From Chlamydomonas sphaeroides (taxonomy: Eukaryota > Chlorophyta > Chlorophyceae > Chlamydomonadales > Chlamydomonadaceae), in assembly GCA_001662425.1 (NCBI GenBank), contig BDDC01000233.1:19405-83404 (forward strand): a stretch of DNA of 64,000 nucleotides, given 5' to 3'. The notes under the pieces are model-generated. The model saw only the letters and a program-made list of their open reading frames with translations, did not search any database and was not told where the DNA came from. The translations under genes and the position numbers were made by a program. This document shows, one piece after another, positions 31,907 through 43,213 of this stretch. Numbering within the stretch: the stretch's first letter is position 1; each line of letters begins with the position of its first letter.

Positions 31907-34900
31907 CTACTCATCAGGGTCCTCCTCCGGCGCGGGCCGCCTCACCAAGTCCAGCGACGGCACTCCCACCGGCCCCTCCTCGTAGTAGTCATCCTCGGCG
32001 GCGGCGGGCGAGGCGCCGCCCGACCGGCCCAGCCCCAGGCGGCGGCGCGGCAGCGCCGCTGTGATCGACGCCAGCTGGTCCTCCTCCTCCTCGTCCGTTT
32101 CCAGCTCCTCCTCCTCGCCCTCGCCCTCCCCGAGCTCGTCCTCCTCATCGGACTCGCCGTAGCGCTCGCCCTCGCCCAGGCCGGCGCCCGCCGCCGCCGC
32201 CGCCGCACGCACGGCCGCCGCGTGTTGTGCCACAAGCTTCCGCGTCGCCAGCTGCTGCAGGCGCAGCGACTGCAGCGCCAGCATCTGCGGGCCGCGGGGG
32301 TCGGGTTGGGTTGGGTTCTCAAATACCAAAGTGTGCTTATCAAAGGCTTCCTGACGCTTCCATAGAGGTCTTCTAATTGCCGGCCTGAGACCCTCCGCTT
32401 GCAGAGCCAGCATCTGCTTGGGACACGAGCGGGCAGCACGAGCACGGCGGTGCCGCCCCGCTGCTCCCGGACACGGCTGCACGCCCGCATGCTCACAGCA
32501 GCGCCCCAACGCGGCGCCGCAGCACGGCAGGGAGGACCCCAACGCCACCCACAGCGCCCTTGCAGCCCCGCACCTGCTGGCTCTCGGCCGACGCCCACTT
32601 GCGGCCCTGGCCCGCCTCGCCGTGGCCCGTGGTCTTGCCGGGCACCTTGTCCGGCACCCAGCCCAGCTCCCGCCGCCGCGCGCGCGCGCGCCGCACCAGC
32701 TCCTGCTGCTCCGGGCTCCGGCTGGCCTCCACGTACGCGCGCCAGGCCTCGCTGCCCCAGTAGCCCTGCGCCTTCATGCGCTTAAGGCGGCGCAGAGCGC
32801 CCACCTGGCGCACCAGGTTGGCCGCCATCTCGCGCTCGCCAAGCGCCCGCAGCACGGCGGCGCGCTCGGCGGTGGCGTCCACGTCAAAGGCGCCCGCCGC
32901 CTGCTGCGCGCGGCGTACCACGGCCAGCGCCTCGGGGAAGTTGCCCTCCAGGCGCTCGATCTGGGGCGGGGTGGGGCGGAGTGGCAGCAGGTTGCAGGGC
33001 TGCTCAGGGGACGATGCGCGAGGGAGTGGAGGGCGAAGGGCGGAGGAAAGGACCGCGCCGGGGGGGGGGGGCCAGCCGAGCAAGCCCCCAGGACGCGAGC
33101 TGCGCTGCGCATCCACGAGACCCGCGTCGCTGCGAGCAGCTGCTCTAGCCGCGCAGCTACTCGGCGCGGAGTGGCAAGAGTCTGCCTGCGCCCAGCGCGC
33201 CCTACGGCGCCCTCCCATCCATTGCGCCCGCGGCCCCTGCTGACTGACCCTCTCAGGGACCGCCCTCTCCCCGGAGCTGCACAACTATGTCCCACCCAGC
33301 TGCCCACCGTCCCTTGGCTCCTCGGCCAGCACATAGCCCGCGTGCGTCCACGCTGTCAGGCGCGATGTCGCCCCTCTACAAGCACCCGGAGCTCCTTCGG
33401 CTAGCGCCGCGCCCTCATGCCATCCGCCTATGCCAACGCACGCGTCATCACTCATCAGCTCATCCTGCCACGTCACCTCTCACTCTCCCAGCCGCCCCTG
33501 GTCCCACCATGTACACGACCAGCAGCTATCATACAGCTTAGGTCATGATACGGTACGTCATGATCCTTCCGCATCACGCAATGCGACAGGCACGCTGTCT
33601 GCCCGCCCCCGGCCCCACCTTTGACAGCACCACCAGCAGCTTGGCTGAGCGCGGGTGCGACTGCAGGCCGCCCTCCACAAGCTGCCGCGCCAGGCCCGTG
33701 TTGCCCAGGTCCGCCTCCAGGGAGGCCCAGTCCGCCCGGTTGGTGACGCCCATGCCAGGGGAGGCTGAGTCCACGCGGAGCGCCCTGCAAAGATGCACAA
33801 GGCCATGACCCACATCAAGCACCAAGCGAATAGAACGGGCGATGGCAGGTGATACCCTGCTGCGCGCTGGCGCAGTACCCTTGCATGATGCAGGCTGCTG
33901 CTTCATTGACGTTTAGCACCAGCAACACCCAGTTCGGAAATCAGCCGGCACGCTAGTCGTTAGGGGCAGCCCAAAGATGTTGACAGGCAGCAGGCCCGCA
34001 GTGCACCCGACTGCAGCCGCGCCACCTCCCACCCCCTAACAACGCTAGTGTACACATCGCAATTGCCAGACCCGGCTTGACGTAAACGTGCTTGCGCATG
34101 CCTTACGCCGCACGGAACCTCCCGCACCTGTCGTACAGCTCAGCGGCCTCCCGGTACGAGCCCTCCTCCGCCTCAAAGCGCGCGTAGTACTGCGGCCAAG
34201 GCGTAATATGAAAGGGCTGGTTAGGGCACCGGCACCTACATACGCACTCACTGGGAGACGGCTACGGACGACACAGCCCTCCACCAATGCACAACACCGC
34301 CCTCTGCCCACCCCAGCGTCCCAGCCCGGCCCCCGCTCGTCCGCTCCCAGCCCGCCCTCGCTCACGTTCATAATGCGCGTGTTGAGAGGATGCAGGTCAA
34401 TGGCGCGCTCAAACAGCAGCCGCGCGCGCAGGCGGTCGCCGCTGGCCGCCTCCACGCGCGGCCACACCATGAACAGCGCGCGGTCCGCGCGGTCCAGGGC
34501 GTAGGCCCGGGTGCAGTACACCTTGGCCAGCTCTGGCAGGCAGGGCGGTGGTAGGGTTGCCATGGGGCAGGGGGCAGGCGTCACTAAGCATGCGGTACCG
34601 TGCAAGGGGCGCAGCGAAGGTGCAGGGGCACAGGTTCGCTCGGGCGCAGTACACTTTGGCCAGCCAGGGTTGGCATGGGGCAGGCAGCAGGCGAGAGGGC
34701 GGCGGTCAGGGCCCGCCGCCCCACACGCGCCGCTGCCTCGCAGCCCTTGCCACTGCCCCTCACCCTCGCCTCCACCGCAGACTGCCGTCTTGCCTCCGGC
34801 GCAAACCCGGGCCCGTCCCCATCGTGTCCTGGCCACGTGCCTCCCATCCACGCCCATGACCCGACTCGGCGGCCTCGCGCCAGACGCACCCATGTTCCCT

Positions 34901-37900
34901 CCCACCGCCTCCATCGGCGCCCTTACGCCACAACCCTCGCTCCCCGCCACCAAAGCCACCCACCCGTGTTGTCGGCCTCCAGCTCCAGCGCCGCCGACAG
35001 CACCCACAGCGACACGTCCTTCGGGCACTTGCGGTTGCCCTCCGCCGCCACGATGCGCGCATTGCGCACATTGCCAGAGTCCATCTCGCGGCTGCCCCAG
35101 TAGTGGAGCACCGCCGCGCCGCCGCCGCCCGCCACGCCCTCGGGGTGCCGCTCCGCATAGTCGACCGCCGCCCGGAACAGGTGCCGTGCGCTGCCGTACA
35201 TGCCCTGCCGCCATTCGAACTTGCCCCAGTTGCTGAACGCCTGCACGAGCAGCCAGTTGTGGCGGGCCGGCCGGCCGCTGCCGCCGTCGGCGCTGTCGAC
35301 GCTGCCGCCGCCGGCCGCCGCCGCCGCCGCGAACTCGTCATCAGCGTCGGACGTGTAGCCCGTGGGGCCGGCTGCGGGGTTGCGGGGCCGGCGGCGCGCA
35401 CCGACGGAGCGCTGCGCCGCCTCTGCCAGCGCCGCCGGCAGCGGCGGCACGTGCCGCATGCGCTGCGCCGCCGCCACGGCGGCACGGAACAGCATGCGCG
35501 CGCGCGGCTGGCCGCTAGGGCCCGGCTCGCGCGCCGTGAGCTGCGCCCACAGCAGCCACACGCCCGCGTCGTTGGGCCGCTGCGTCGCCAGCTGCCGCAG
35601 CACGGCCTCCGCGCGGCGCGGCTCGCGCCGGCACAGCACCGACAGCGCCTGCATGTCCAGGTCCGGTTCCGGCGCCGGCGCCGGTCCGGTGCCGGCCCCT
35701 GGCAGCGGCGGCGGCGCCGCGTCCTCCTCCTGCTCGCCGGGCTCCTCGTCGCGGGAGCCGCTGGGCCCTGGCTCGTCGCGGGACCACACCGCGTGCATCT
35801 TGGGGTACCCCTTGTTAAGGCACAGCCGGTTGAGGGCGTCGGTGAGCGGGCACACCGGCTGCTTGAGCGCCTGCACGGCGAACTTGAAGCGCTCGCCGCC
35901 GAACCAGATCACGTCGCCGGGCCGGATGGGCACGCCCGGGTCGCCCACGTTCACCGGCTTGCCGTTCACAAACCTGCGGCAGGCGGCGCACAGCACGGCG
36001 GTTCGTCATAAACCCCACGGATCCGCTCCACAAGCAGGACAGTTGCGGCGCTAGGTTGATACGCCGCTAGCACAGCTGCAGCAGGCGAGCAACAGCAACA
36101 AAGACGGCGACTGCCCTGCCCCCCGACGAGTAGATGACGCACATGCGGCACTCGTTGGTGCGGTGCCGCGCCACGCGCGAGACGTTGAAGAGCTGGATCG
36201 TCAGCTCGTCGTACGATCGGTCAAAGATGTACTCGAAGCGCATCGCCAGCTTGACCGGCAGCCCGTCCGCGGCAGGGTAGTCGGGCAGCACCGCCTCGCT
36301 GGCCGGGAACACGCGCGCGTCGTTGCTGATGACCAGCGGCCCCGCCACCGGCACGGCGATCCCCTGGCGCATGCGGAAGCCAAACGGGTCCCGCAGCGTG
36401 AAGCCGCCGCGCGCCATGAGCCGCAGCGGCGTGACGCGGTGCGAGCCCGTGTGCGGCCGCGCGAACATGGCGTCGTAGGCCGCGGCCAGGGCGTCGTCGG
36501 GGCTGTCGCCCGGCACCGACGGCGCCACGGGCAGCTCCTCGCCGTCCGAGTCGAGCGTGTCCATGGTGCCGCTGCGCGAGGGCCGTTGCAGCAGCGACGC
36601 GGAGCGGGCGTCCGCGGCCGGCCCACCCCGTGCCCGCGGCCGCTCCTCGTGCTGCGCGTCGTGCGGGCTGGCGCCGTTGCGCCGGGGCCGCTCGAAGGGC
36701 GCCTGTCTGCCATTGGGCCGCGGCGGCCGCTGGTGTTGGGGCTGCTGCAGGGCCCCCAGGACCTTGGCCTGGGCGTCCGCCGGCAGCTCGCCCACGAGGA
36801 CCACGTCGGGGGCTGGGCTGCCGGCCCGCGGCCGCATCGCGGCGGCCGCGGCCTTGCCCGCCGCAAGGGCGCTGCCAGAGCTGCCGTTGGCGCTGCCATT
36901 GGCGCTGCCGTTGGCGCCGCTCTGAACGGCGCCTCCATTCGTCACGGCACCGTTCGCTACGGCGCCACCGGCAGCCACGCCACCGCCCTCCTCGTCGTCT
37001 TCGGACGGCGGCCGCCCGCGCTCCGAGGTCGAGAGCGCCGCGCGCGCTACCGAGCTGCACATGGCAAACACGGGCTGGCGGGGCGAGGGTGCTGACGACG
37101 GCAAGCCGGTGCTGCTGGCGCTCCCCGCGCTGGCAGTTTCGCTGGCGGCAGCGCTGGCTGCCAACTGCGACAGCCCGAGGCGCTGCAGAAGGAGGCTGTA
37201 GAAGCTGCGGCTCCGCGGCGGCAGGGCCTGGCCCTGCTGCTCGCCCCACAGTGCCGCCAGGGCGGCGGCGGAGGCGGTGCAGTTATCCAGGCACCAGCCG
37301 ACGAGCTCGCTGCGGGGACGGGCGGGCGGGTTGGGAGGGGCGGGTAAGTGAAAGGCCGGAAGCACAGGAGCTCAGTGGTCGCGTGCAGGTGCACGCAGGC
37401 ACGACAGCTGGCCTCGGGCCAGGGCCTGGAGCAGCGGGCGTTGCAGCAGCAAGGTATGCTGCCAGCGCACCTGACAGATGCACTCCCGTCGGAAGCCGCC
37501 TTCTGGACGAGCAGCGCCTCGCGGAGGAGGTGTGCGGCGCCGCGGTCCAGCCACCCGTCCAGGTCCGCCACGGACAGCCACTGCCACGTTAGTGACGGCA
37601 ACAGGGCTGCAGCGACCTCGACATGACCATGCAAGGCGATTGATGCGCTGGGCGTGTTCAGAGGCGCAGCGCCGAGTTTGGACGATGCTGCGCCAGTCGT
37701 CGCGATGCACCGCTCCAAACCACGCCGCGCGATCGCCTGCAGCAACAGCCCCGACGCACGCTGGGAAGTCCACTGTTGTTCCTTGCTGAGGTGAGACGAC
37801 AGAACGCGCTCGAGCTCACTCGCGTCGCCCCCGGCCGTCTGTGAGCACGCGGTTCCGCGCCTGCGCCCTAGACCCTGCACATCAGCCGAACAGAAAGAAT

Positions 37901-37904
37901 GCAT
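31907..37904 (-). CDS. HAT/TPR-repeat protein (organelle RNA maturation factor type)
   Basis: Exons: 37904-37471, 37309-36143, 35973-34964, 34532-34366, 34189-34128, 33784-33619, 32960-32574, 32284-31907; phases agree, about 1256 aa. The C-terminal half is a chain of half-a-TPR helices with the usual Trp/Ala/Phe pattern (NWGKFEWRQGMYGSARHLFR, YARFEAEEGSYREAAELYDR, LEADLGNTGLARQLVEGG), then a highly acidic tail (EEELETDEEEEDQ, EEDPDE). Such repeats occur in Chlamydomonas Mbb1 and Nac2 and plant HCF107, which bind and stabilise chloroplast mRNAs, and also in nuclear RNA-processing factors; I cannot choose between them. In the middle (about residues 520-565) a segment with NVSRVARH and FVNGKPVNVGDPGVPIRPGD resembles an FHA or S4 domain. 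The N-terminal 500 residues are Ala/Gly/Pro-rich without a clear domain. The start is the first in-frame ATG and has no decisive support. Confidence 0.72.
32284..32428 (-). repeat. Duplicated exon start and acceptor, last intron of HAT gene
   Basis: On the minus strand the last coding exon starts CAG/ATGCTGGCGCTGCAG at 32284. A second CAG/ATGCTGGCTCTGCAAG lies at 32413, 129 nt upstream. The frame between them is open, so the upstream acceptor would add 43 residues in frame. Confidence 0.85.
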
Positions 37905-39623
37905 CAAAGATCCAAAAGAGTACCTAAAGGGGCTGTGTGGGCACGCTCCCCACACGATCGGCAGTCTCGCCGAGCCACATACACCGTCTCACCTCCAACT
38001 GCAGCGAGCGACCCAAGCTTAGGGCACCAAGTTGACCCAGGCAGGCGCCTTTCTCAGGGGTGCCAGGCGGGGCAGCGACGCCGACGTAGCGAGCAGGTCT
38101 CCGCCTCCCCACGCGGTGAGCGCCACCCGCGCTCGCCCATCTGCCGTTTGGCCATGACTGAGACGACGAGGAGCACAGCTCATGGCTCCTCGTAGTCACC
38201 GGGCCCATCGCCCGCTAGTTGTGCTCAAGGAACGATGCTTGCTTAAGGCATGCCGGCGTCTCGCGTGTCTTGTTTACAACTTATAATCAACGACTTTCAC
38301 GCATAAACAAGCCGTCTCACGAGCTGCCTAAGCAGCGAAGCCAAACCGCACACGGTCTAGAAAGTATGGTTGAAATGGGCAAAAGTTTACAGTTGATGTT
38401 GTTCTAGATATATAGAGCGGTGATAAGTTCAGCGAGGTGTCGCAAGGAGGGCGCGAAGAATTCCAGATCCCTGTGGCCAGCGGGTGTGTGGCCGCCGTTC
38501 CCCTCTCCTTGTCCCCTCACTCCCCTCCATGGTGTGGCCCGGGTGGGTTCCCGCTCCCGCCTCCCCTCTTCCCTACATACTTGAGCCCACATGGGAATTA
38601 GACGGTGCTGGAAATGCCAAAGTTGAAGAAGGGTCTCTCCGTAAGTGCCGCATAAGAGCAGGCAGCAGGGGCCAGAATGGCCCCCCTCCTGCTGGAGGGG
38701 GCCAATAACTACATGCTGGTTCTGAAGTTCAAATGGGGCCCTTGCACCTTGGCAGGACGTGTGGTGCTTCTCGAGCAGGGGAGAGTCGCCCCCGAGGAGG
38801 CCAAAGCCCCCGAGCAGGCCACAGGGGAAGTCAAGCCGTAATGGGGTAACAGAGCCGCCTCACGTCCGAGACACCGCACCGTCGTGGCTCGGCGCCGATG
38901 CCCTCCAGCTTGGAACAACACGCGCCTGCCGTACCGTACGTCTCGTGCCCTGGCATGCTTGCAATGCTACGACATTCGTGCTACCGTCAGCTTCCGGAAA
39001 CTGTCACCAGAGAACCAGCCCTGCTCTGATTTGGCTGGCTACATAGACTGGGGAAGCACAATCCGGAATGGGGAAAAGGGCGTAACCCCCGGCCCCCGGT
39101 CCTTCATCTAGGGCTGCCGGCCACCCCCACCGTCTGGGCTACTTCATGTTAAGGCGTTAAAACGCAGGCGCCCACCACCCTATCGACTCGCCATGCGTCC
39201 TAGTCCCGGCACTCGTCTGGGCGCAACCCCTGGCAAAGAAAAAGAATGCGCATACGCAGCATGATGTCCTGCGTTTATGCGCCACAGAGCACCGGCTTCA
39301 CTTTGGGGTGTCAGCGCACCCCCGGTCCGCCGCCCGCTCGCTCAGCACACGCTGTGCAACCGCAACCCGCCACGGCCCGTGCTTCACGACTTTACGTGGA
39401 CAGCCATCTGGGCTGCAGCCACACCAGAACTCAGCCAAAACCCGCTCCTGTGCCGCCAGTCCGCAACGAGCATAGCACGATCCACGGTTCAAGCAGAACG
39501 CTGTTATTGCGGTAACCTCCTTGCGCCAACCCCTAATCAACATCCCCTCCAATGCTTCCCGCGCGTTCCACTGGTTCGAGCCCCAGGCGGCGGCACTCCC
39601 GGCCGCCATCGCCCACCACCGCA
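37905..39623. other. Intergenic; HAT gene promoter and CASC3 3' UTR
   Basis: No gene recognised. The right part should be the 3' UTR of the CASC3 gene; possible minus-strand TGTAA copies (TTACA at 38387 and about 38272) are more than 1.2 kb from its stop. The left part should hold the promoter of the HAT gene. The stretch 38220-38420 is AT-richer than average. Confidence 0.4.
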
Positions 39624-42389
39624 TCACTGCGGCGCCGCGCCCTGCGGCGGCATGCCCGGCACGTACTGCCCGCGCTGTTGCGCCGCCGCCAGCGTCTGGA
39701 AGGCCATTTGCATGCCCTGCACGCAGGTGGGGCGTGGCGCGGTTTTCCAATCAGGGTCCAACGAATCTGACGTACACGCAGCATGGGGTACGGGCTGCAG
39801 AGGAATATGCAAGTCGTAGCGGCCTGTAGTACGCGCACGCGCCATTGCGTTTGCAGCACGCCGGCACCCCACCTGTACGTAGCCCTGCACCGCTGAGTAG
39901 GCTTGCTGAGGGTCCATGCCCGTGGCGAGCGCCTTCTGGTACGCGTCATTGAACCACGCCTCCATGTCGTTGTGCGGCGGCTGCATCGGCGGCGGCGCCT
40001 GCGGCTGTTGCTGACCCGGCGGCGCGCCGTAGGCTTGCGGCGGCGCGCCGTAGGCTTGCGGCGGCGCGCCGTAGGCCTGCGGCGGCGGCGGCATGCCCTG
40101 CGGCGGCGCGTATTGCTGCGGCGCGTACGCCTGCGGCGGCGGCATCTGCTGCGCCTGCAGCGGTGCGCCGTACGCCTCGGGCACGCCGGAGATGCCCGGC
40201 GGCATCATGGGCGGCGGCATCATGGGCATAGGTTGCAGCGGCGCGCCGAAGGCCGCCGGCACAGAGGGAGCTGGCGGCGCGTTGGACGTGGGCTCAAAGT
40301 TCGCTGCCGCCGCGGACAGCTTGCTAGCGCGGTTGGCGTCGGCTGGGCCGCGGCCGCGGCCGCTGTCCGGCGCCGCGGCGCCGTCGCCGCCGCCCACCTT
40401 CCCCGCCATCTTGCTGTACCGACGCACGCCGCCCGAGGCCGCGGAGGCATCCGCGGCGCTGGAGGGTGCGGCCGCCGCGGTCTGCGGCGGCGGCTTGGAG
40501 CCAGGCAGCGGCGGGAACTCCTCCTCGTGCGTGCGCTCCCGCGGGCCGGAGCCGCGACCCGTGCCCGGCCCGCGACCGAAGCTGTCGGTCCCCGGCGCGC
40601 CCCTGCACGAGCGGAGGCGGCAGCAAGCGACCAGTGGCCTCGTCAGCGTAAGTGGCCCGTAGCACATCGCTGCGACGGACACCAGTGTAGCCCCGGCACT
40701 CGTGCGGATGAACCCAGGCTTGAATCGAGTGGCCCAGCACAACCCGCTGCGCACCTGCCACCGCGGCCGCGCCCACGGCCGCCGCCCTCGTAGCCGCCGC
40801 CCTCATAGCCGCCGTTGCCGTAGCCGCCATCCGCCGCCTGCTCGCGAAACCCGCCGCCAGCGCCGCGGCCGCCACGGCCCCGCTCGCCGCGGCCGCCACC
40901 GAAGCCCCCTCCATCCGCCGCCACCTCGCCATAGCCGCCGCCACCGCGACCGCCCCGGCCACGCTCACCGCGGCCGGCGTAACCGTCCCCACGACCGCCC
41001 TCTGCGCCGCGCCCGCGGCCGTAGCCCCTCCCCGGGCCGCCCTCAGCCCCGCTGTAGTTGTCCCGTTGCTGGTACGACCGAGGCTGCTCCTGGGAACCCA
41101 CAAGAGTGTACCGTGGGGCGTCGGCCGCGCCCCCGCGGCCGCCCGCGTCGCCGCCGCGGCCGCCACGCCCGCGCCCACGACCGCCGCCGGCAGTAGCGTC
41201 AGTGGAGGACGACGGCTCCGCCGGAGCGCTAGCGTCACGTGGCGCCCGTGGCGCGCGCGGCGGGCGCTGTGGCAGGGCCTCATCCGCGCCCGCGCCCGCA
41301 TTCGCGCTGGGGCCGTCGGTGGAGTAAGACGGCCCCCGGCCGCGGCCGCGACCTCTGCCGCGGCCGGCGAAGTCGCCCCGGCCGGCGTAGTCTCCGCGCC
41401 CTGCGACATTGCCGCGGCCGCGGCCGCGCATGCCCCTTGTCGCTTGCCCCCAGACGCGCGAGCCCTGCGGTGACAGTGGCGACGTCTCCATCAGCTGGCC
41501 GCAAGGTTGTTCATGCGCACAGCCACTCGTGCAGCCAGGCGCCGGGCTGACGGGCAGCCGTACGCAGGGGCGTGCGGCAACGGCAGCGGCCACTCACGGA
41601 ATTCGCGAAGCCGTCCTCATCCGACGAGTCACCGCCCACGTCTTCGCCCGCCTCCAGCTTGCTGAACTTGTCATGCAGCCAGCGGCCCTCCCTCTCGCTC
41701 TTGGGCTTGCGCTCGTCCTCGGGCCTGCAGAGCGGGCCGCTTTGGTCAGCACGCGGGTCGAGGGCGACCTGTCTCAGGCGGGCCATTGCCTTGACGGCTG
41801 CGGAAGCACCCCAAGGGGTGCCTACCGTGGGGGCTCCATGGGAGGGAGCTCGTCCCCGCCAAAGCGGTCGTCGTGGAGCCAGAAGGCGCCAGAGGTGGGT
41901 ACCTCGAAGGGCTCCCGCCGTTGGGGCTTCTTGGGCTCCACCGGCTCCAGCTGCGAGTCATCGGCGCCCTCGCCACCTTCCTCAGCTCCCTCCTCGCCCA
42001 CACCCTCGCCTGCGCGCATGTGCACAGACGCCGCGGAACGCGATCTATTAACGGACCGGGACGCGTTCAGCCCGAGCACGTTCTGCTATGAGGAGTCCAG
42101 CCATTGTGGACCACGAAGACAAGCATGCGGCGTAGTCAGCCTGCCAAAGCAGAGATGCGCGCGACCAACCTGCAGCGTCTTCATCGTCTGCCCCAGGCTC
42201 TACAGCGCCTTCATCTTCGTCTTCCGCTCCCTCAGCTGCTGTCGCCTGTTCGTCTGCGTGGTCCAGCGCGGAACCGGCCACCGACGCGGCGTCCTCTCGT
42301 GCGTCCTGGAAGTCGGCGTCTTCTTCCGCCTCGTCATCGCTTGCTCTACGCCGGCGAGTCGGTACTTTCACGTCGACCTCCTCTGACAT
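39624..42389 (-). CDS. CASC3: CASC3/MLN51 (Barentsz), exon junction complex core protein
   Basis: Fourth core subunit of the exon junction complex; its SELOR (Btz) region wraps eIF4A3 and RNA and marks spliced mRNA. Exons: 42389-42170, 42009-41826, 41724-41598, 41464-40755, 40602-39873, 39716-39624; phases agree, 687 aa. An acidic N-terminus (EAEEDADFQDAREDA) is followed by the two halves of the Btz motif, FEVPTSGAFWLHDDRFGG and GRWLHDKFSKLE, at about residues 108-160, close to plant MLN51. A region of about 230 residues very rich in RGG/RG repeats follows, then a Pro/Gln-rich tail with repeated AYGAPPQ units and a final short helix-like segment (MEAWFNDAYQKALATGMDPQ). The RGG region is probably RNA-binding and an Arg-methylation target (inference from composition). 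The start ATG begins MSEEVDVKVPTRRRR. Confidence 0.9.
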
Positions 42390-43213
42390 GCTTGGTGCAC
42401 CACCTGCCGACACAGCGCAAAGACCAAGCGTCAGCAGCAGGAACCAGGTCTGAAGACAAGCTGACCCGCGTTCGGAGTAGATCTTATAACAACTGACCAG
42501 CGATGGTTCGGTCAAAAAATTTGTAGCCGGCGTGCGAGCCAGAGGCAGTTTCTTAGTGGTGTCCTAAGCAGCCGTAATCATGGCGAAATAAGTGTCTACT
42601 GCGTAAGGGGCACGCAGGTCGTAATTTGCCCTACAAACTACAGCGGCACGAACCCTGCCGTCCTGGCCCTCCAGGGCATTTCCCCAACCGTGTCCCCAGC
42701 CCTGACCTTGCCATTTTGCACCGTGCGCTGCATTTCTAGTGCGTAGTCTTCATTTCCGTTCAACAGTGGCCATTTACCGCTTACTGACTGCCGACAAAGC
42801 GGCCGGTGAACGCACGTCCGCCCACCTGTCCGCCCGCTACCTAGACAGCCCTTCACAAGCACCCTCGATTACTCCCTGTCCTGTCTTGCTAACGTTGCAT
42901 CCTAGCTGACGTCCGCGTTAGACCCTATGTCTGTTGCGCAACGCCGCAAATGAAGATTGGACAGCTGCTGTCGAAATCCCCAGTCGATGCCCGGCGCGCA
43001 CGAAGTTGGCCGCTTCCTTGTTGGCGGCAGCCCACTAAACCCTGCCGTGCAGGAGGCCCAACGATCACATGCACGTATCTACTTGTAATGCAATGAATAG
43101 CATGCCGAGTGTCGTAAGACCGTTGCCGCTACACCCCGGCCCTCGAAGCACAAGTACGTCCTTATTTAGACGCCGACTCTGCACTTGACTTGTCCTCCTA
43201 TTGTAACTCCCTC
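42390..43213. other. CASC3 upstream region and 3' UTR of the OSCA-like gene
   Basis: Same-strand neighbours with 824 bp between them. The sequence is clearly AT-richer than the coding regions. No minus-strand TGTAA was found for the upstream gene and no TATA box could be assigned for CASC3. Confidence 0.45.

Noticed and set aside
39565..39590. GGTTCGAGCCCC, which looks like a tRNA T-arm
   Set aside because: No D-arm, anticodon arm or matching acceptor stem could be laid out upstream.
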